From NCBI RefSeq assembly GCF_000956525.1, contig NZ_JYIW01000019.1:62001-126000 (forward strand): a stretch of 64,000 nucleotides of DNA, in the 5' to 3' direction. This document shows positions 60,246 to 64,000 of the stretch, piece after piece. The notes below the pieces were generated by a model. That model made no database searches and was not told where the DNA came from. It worked only from the letters and a program-made list of their open reading frames with translations. How positions within the stretch are numbered: position 1 is the stretch's first letter; every line of letters starts with the position of its first letter. Source of the DNA: Microbacterium oxydans. GTDB taxonomy: Bacteria; Actinomycetota; Actinomycetes; Actinomycetales; Microbacteriaceae. The translations under genes and the position numbers were made by a program.

Positions 60246-60926
60246 CTACTGGGTCCCTGAGCCTGTCGAAGGGTCGACCGGAACAGCGACGACGACCTTC
60301 GCGGGGCGCAGCTCGACATCTCCGAGGCGGTAGCCCACCTCGACGACCTCGAGCACTGTCGCCTTGGCCGCACCGGGGGTGGGCTGCTGGAAGATCGCCT
60401 CGTGGCGCTGCGGGTCGAAGTCCTCGCCCTGCTCACCGTACGAGACGACGCCGAGGCGCTCGACGACCGCCCGCACCTTGTCCGCGATGACCGCGAAGGG
60501 GGTGCCGTCGACCAGGTCACCGTGGGCTGCTGCGCGGTCGAGGTCGTCGAGCACGGGGATGAGGCCCTTGACTGCCTCGCCCTTCGCCCGCTCGTTCTCG
60601 ATCTGACGCTGCTCCTCGGTGCGGCGGCGGTAGTTGGCGTACTCGGCCTGCAGACGCTTGAGGTCGTTCAGCAGGGTCGACTCGAGGTCGGCGAGCACGG
60701 CGTCCTCCGCCGCGGCCTCACCGGTCTGCGGTGCGCCGAGGATGTCGTCGACCGTGAGCTCGTCAGCGGCGCCGTCGACCGGCGTCTCATCAGAGCCCTC
60801 GGCCGCCTGCGCCTCGCGGGAGTCCTGGTGGTGCGGCGCGGGGCCGGGCGCCTGAGCGTCCGACCCCTCGCTGCGACCTTCGGCGGACTCGGGAATCTCG
60901 TTCTCGTCGAAGTTCTTGTCCGTCAT
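60246..60926 (-). CDS. grpE: GrpE nucleotide exchange factor
   Basis: 226 residues. A long acidic N-terminal tail (about 1-70), the dimerising coiled coil (LLNDLKRLQAEYANYRRRTEEQ) and the C-terminal beta wing that ends GYRLGDVELRPAKVVVAVP. The last residues, DPSTGSGTQ, and the codons up to the stop come from a dispersed repeat copy, so the original C-terminus has been replaced or extended. Two bases separate it from the dnaK stop. Confidence 0.95.
   Translation of the reverse strand: MTDKNFDENEIPESAEGRSEGSDAQAPGPAPHHQDSREAQAAEGSDETPVDGAADELTVDDILGAPQTGEAAAEDAVLADLESTLLNDLKRLQAEYANYRRRTEEQRQIENERAKGEAVKGLIPVLDDLDRAAAHGDLVDGTPFAVIADKVRAVVERLGVVSYGEQGEDFDPQRHEAIFQQPTPGAAKATVLEVVEVGYRLGDVELRPAKVVVAVPVDPSTGSGTQ
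60251..60273. repeat. dispersed repeat forming the grpE C-terminus
   Basis: GGGTCCCTGAGCCTGTCGAA plus GGG, identical to the copy inside putA at 12597-12619 and read in the same frame (PSTGSGTQ). It lies across the grpE end just before the dnaJ start. Confidence 0.88.
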
Positions 60927-60928
60927 GG

Positions 60929-62907
<1,979 letters not shown>

Positions 62908-62983
62908 ACAAAGTTGATATGAACTGGCTCAACTTTTGGCGTGGGTCACTGCCGGCGCGGGGATCCGCGGCGCGGTTTGCGCG

Positions 62984-63580
62984 TCACCGCCCGCCGACGA
63001 GCGCGTCGATGCTTCGTGCCAACCTCGCTGCGGTCACGTCGGCCGTGAAGGTGGCGGGGTCGAGCAGGGCCTGCAGGGCGATGCCGTCGAGGGTGGCGTG
63101 CAGCGCATCGGTCGTCACGTCGAGGTCGGCGGCAGCGCCGTCGCGCAACTCGCCGGTTCGGACGAGCTCGTCGATCGCCGCGCGACAGACGGCGCGGACG
63201 TCGCTGGTGAGTGCTGCGCTCGCGGAGCGCAGATGCGGCTGGGTGATCGCGAGCGTCGCGAGCTGCAGTTGCGCGACCAGCTCAGCGCGCCGGTCGTCGT
63301 CGAGCGGGAGCAGTTGCTCGAGCAGCGAGAGGACGAACCCCCGCCCCTCCCCTGACAGGCCGCCGATCCTGGCCGCCACTCGATCGCGCACGAAGGTGAA
63401 GCACCAGGCCTGCAGCGCATCCTGCGTGGGGAATGCCCGGCGCAGCGATGCGGTGGCGATACCGGCCTCGTCGGCCACTTTGCGCACCGACAGGCTCGAG
63501 AGCCCCTCGGCCACGAGCACGCGCAGCACGGCCTCGCCGATCTGGCGCGCCCTCGAGTCGTGGTCGATGAGGCGCGGCAT
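62984..63580 (-). CDS. TetR-family regulator
   Basis: 198 residues. N-terminal helix-turn-helix LSSLSVRKVADEAGIATASLRRAF; the C-terminal domain resembles the TetR_C6 (BetI-like) group with QLATLAITQPHLRSASAA. Start ATG overlaps the stop of the upstream membrane-protein gene by ATGA, so the two are co-translated and the membrane protein is a likely partner or target. Confidence 0.9.
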   Translation of the reverse strand: MPRLIDHDSRARQIGEAVLRVLVAEGLSSLSVRKVADEAGIATASLRRAFPTQDALQAWCFTFVRDRVAARIGGLSGEGRGFVLSLLEQLLPLDDDRRAELVAQLQLATLAITQPHLRSASAALTSDVRAVCRAAIDELVRTGELRDGAAADLDVTTDALHATLDGIALQALLDPATFTADVTAARLARSIDALVGGR

Positions 63581-64000
63581 CACCGCACCTCGACCGGGTG
63601 CGGTCGCGCGGGCTTCGGCCAGATCGTGTAGCTCACAGCCCAGAGCGTATCGATGGCGACGATGACGCCCAAGATGGGGAAGAACCCGAGCAGCTCCTGC
63701 GTGCGCGCCGGCGCACCGACGATCAGGATCAATGCGCCGAGGATGGCTGCGGCGATCACGGCCGCGAGCAGTGTGCGCGCGGCATCCTTCCAACACGAGA
63801 TCGTGTATGCGGTGCCGGTCGGCTTCGGCGGCATCGCGGCACCGGAGATCCGCTGCTCGAATCGGCGGTCGACCCACGCCATCATCCTGTGTCCGTAGGC
63901 GACCGAGATGCCGATGTAGAGGGCGGCCAGCCCGTGATGCCAGGACGCCGTGCCGCCACCCAGCAGATCTGCCGCGACGAGCGCCAGCAGCACCAGATCG
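63580..64000 (-). CDS. Four-span membrane protein, 5' end outside window
   Basis: About 140 codons are visible, and the frame stays open to the window edge; the first codons seen (DLVLLALVAADLLG) already lie in a hydrophobic segment, so the true start is to the right. Four segments in two pairs, joined by a cytoplasmic loop with KPTGTAYTISCWKDAARTLL. Not recognised. The last residues PKPARPHPVEVR are cytoplasmic. Coupled to the TetR gene by ATGA. Confidence 0.7.
   Translation of the reverse strand, partial: DLVLLALVAADLLGGGTASWHHGLAALYIGISVAYGHRMMAWVDRRFEQRISGAAMPPKPTGTAYTISCWKDAARTLLAAVIAAAILGALILIVGAPARTQELLGFFPILGVIVAIDTLWAVSYTIWPKPARPHPVEVR

Noticed and set aside
62911-62935. Second HAIR site upstream of dnaK
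   Set aside because: AAGTTGA-N11-TCAACTT is an inverted repeat but has the wrong spacing and half-site for HspR, so it is only noted as a repeat.

Overview
The window is high-GC actinobacterial DNA. Several things point to the family Microbacteriaceae and most likely the genus Microbacterium: dense 4-bp gene overlaps, many start codons that sit 6-8 bases after a -10 hexamer (leaderless transcripts), HspR/HAIR heat-shock control, a DtxR-type iron box, and very frequent GGATGCC/GGCATCC heptamers. No rRNA, tRNA, CRISPR array, prophage or insertion sequence was found. The window looks like stable chromosome with one large catabolic island.

Layout. 1-1300: a small leftward unit of VOC protein, HxlR regulator and RibD/DHFR-like protein behind a perfect HxlR-type operator. 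1452-6764: a NarL-type two-component system, a BenE transporter and a NatA/NatB-like ABC exporter; the two-component operon and the exporter share a palindrome at the same distance from their start codons. 6824-9755: iron-siderophore importer with a DtxR box. 9784-16651: proline catabolism (putA) with a divergent LysR regulator, a nitroreductase and an APC permease. 16805-20303: clpB and coaBC. 20410-32475: mixed housekeeping and conserved unknown genes, two glycosyltransferases, and a clan GH-A hydrolase with its own LacI regulator.

32563-53234 is the highlight: a probable D-arabinan utilisation island, D-arabinan being the polymer in mycobacterial and corynebacterial arabinogalactan and lipoarabinomannan. 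It encodes two exported DUF4185/GH183 proteins (one Tat substrate, one lipoprotein), a signal-less DUF2961/GH172 protein, a signal-less GH116 protein, an L-fucose/D-arabinose isomerase-like protein, an FGGY sugar kinase, two binding-protein/two-permease importers lacking an ATPase, an SDR dehydrogenase, a DHDPS/NAL-type aldolase and a LacI regulator. Five near-identical GAAATCGATTTC operators, four of them placed in promoter spacers or on -10 elements, tie these genes into one regulon. The model is that endo-enzymes cut D-arabinan outside, oligosaccharides are imported, the GH172 and GH116 exo-enzymes release D-arabinose inside, and isomerase plus kinase feed D-ribulose 5-phosphate to the pentose phosphate pathway.

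53379-58757: a DoxX protein and a tripartite tricarboxylate transporter operon (tctCBA plus a DHDPS-like aldolase) with a GntR regulator and a perfect 26-bp palindrome. 58779-62907: the dnaK-grpE-dnaJ-hspR operon with a textbook promoter overlapped by a HAIR box; a second HAIR box precedes clpB. 62984-64000: a TetR regulator coupled to a membrane protein cut by the window end.

A dispersed repeat (core CCCTTCGACAGGCTCAGGGA) recurs between genes and also in frame inside putA, the GH116 gene and grpE. Short tandem duplications cluster at stop codons, and a 56-bp one has created a chimeric 19-codon reading frame between two permease genes. No gene-free stretch exceeds about 220 bases.
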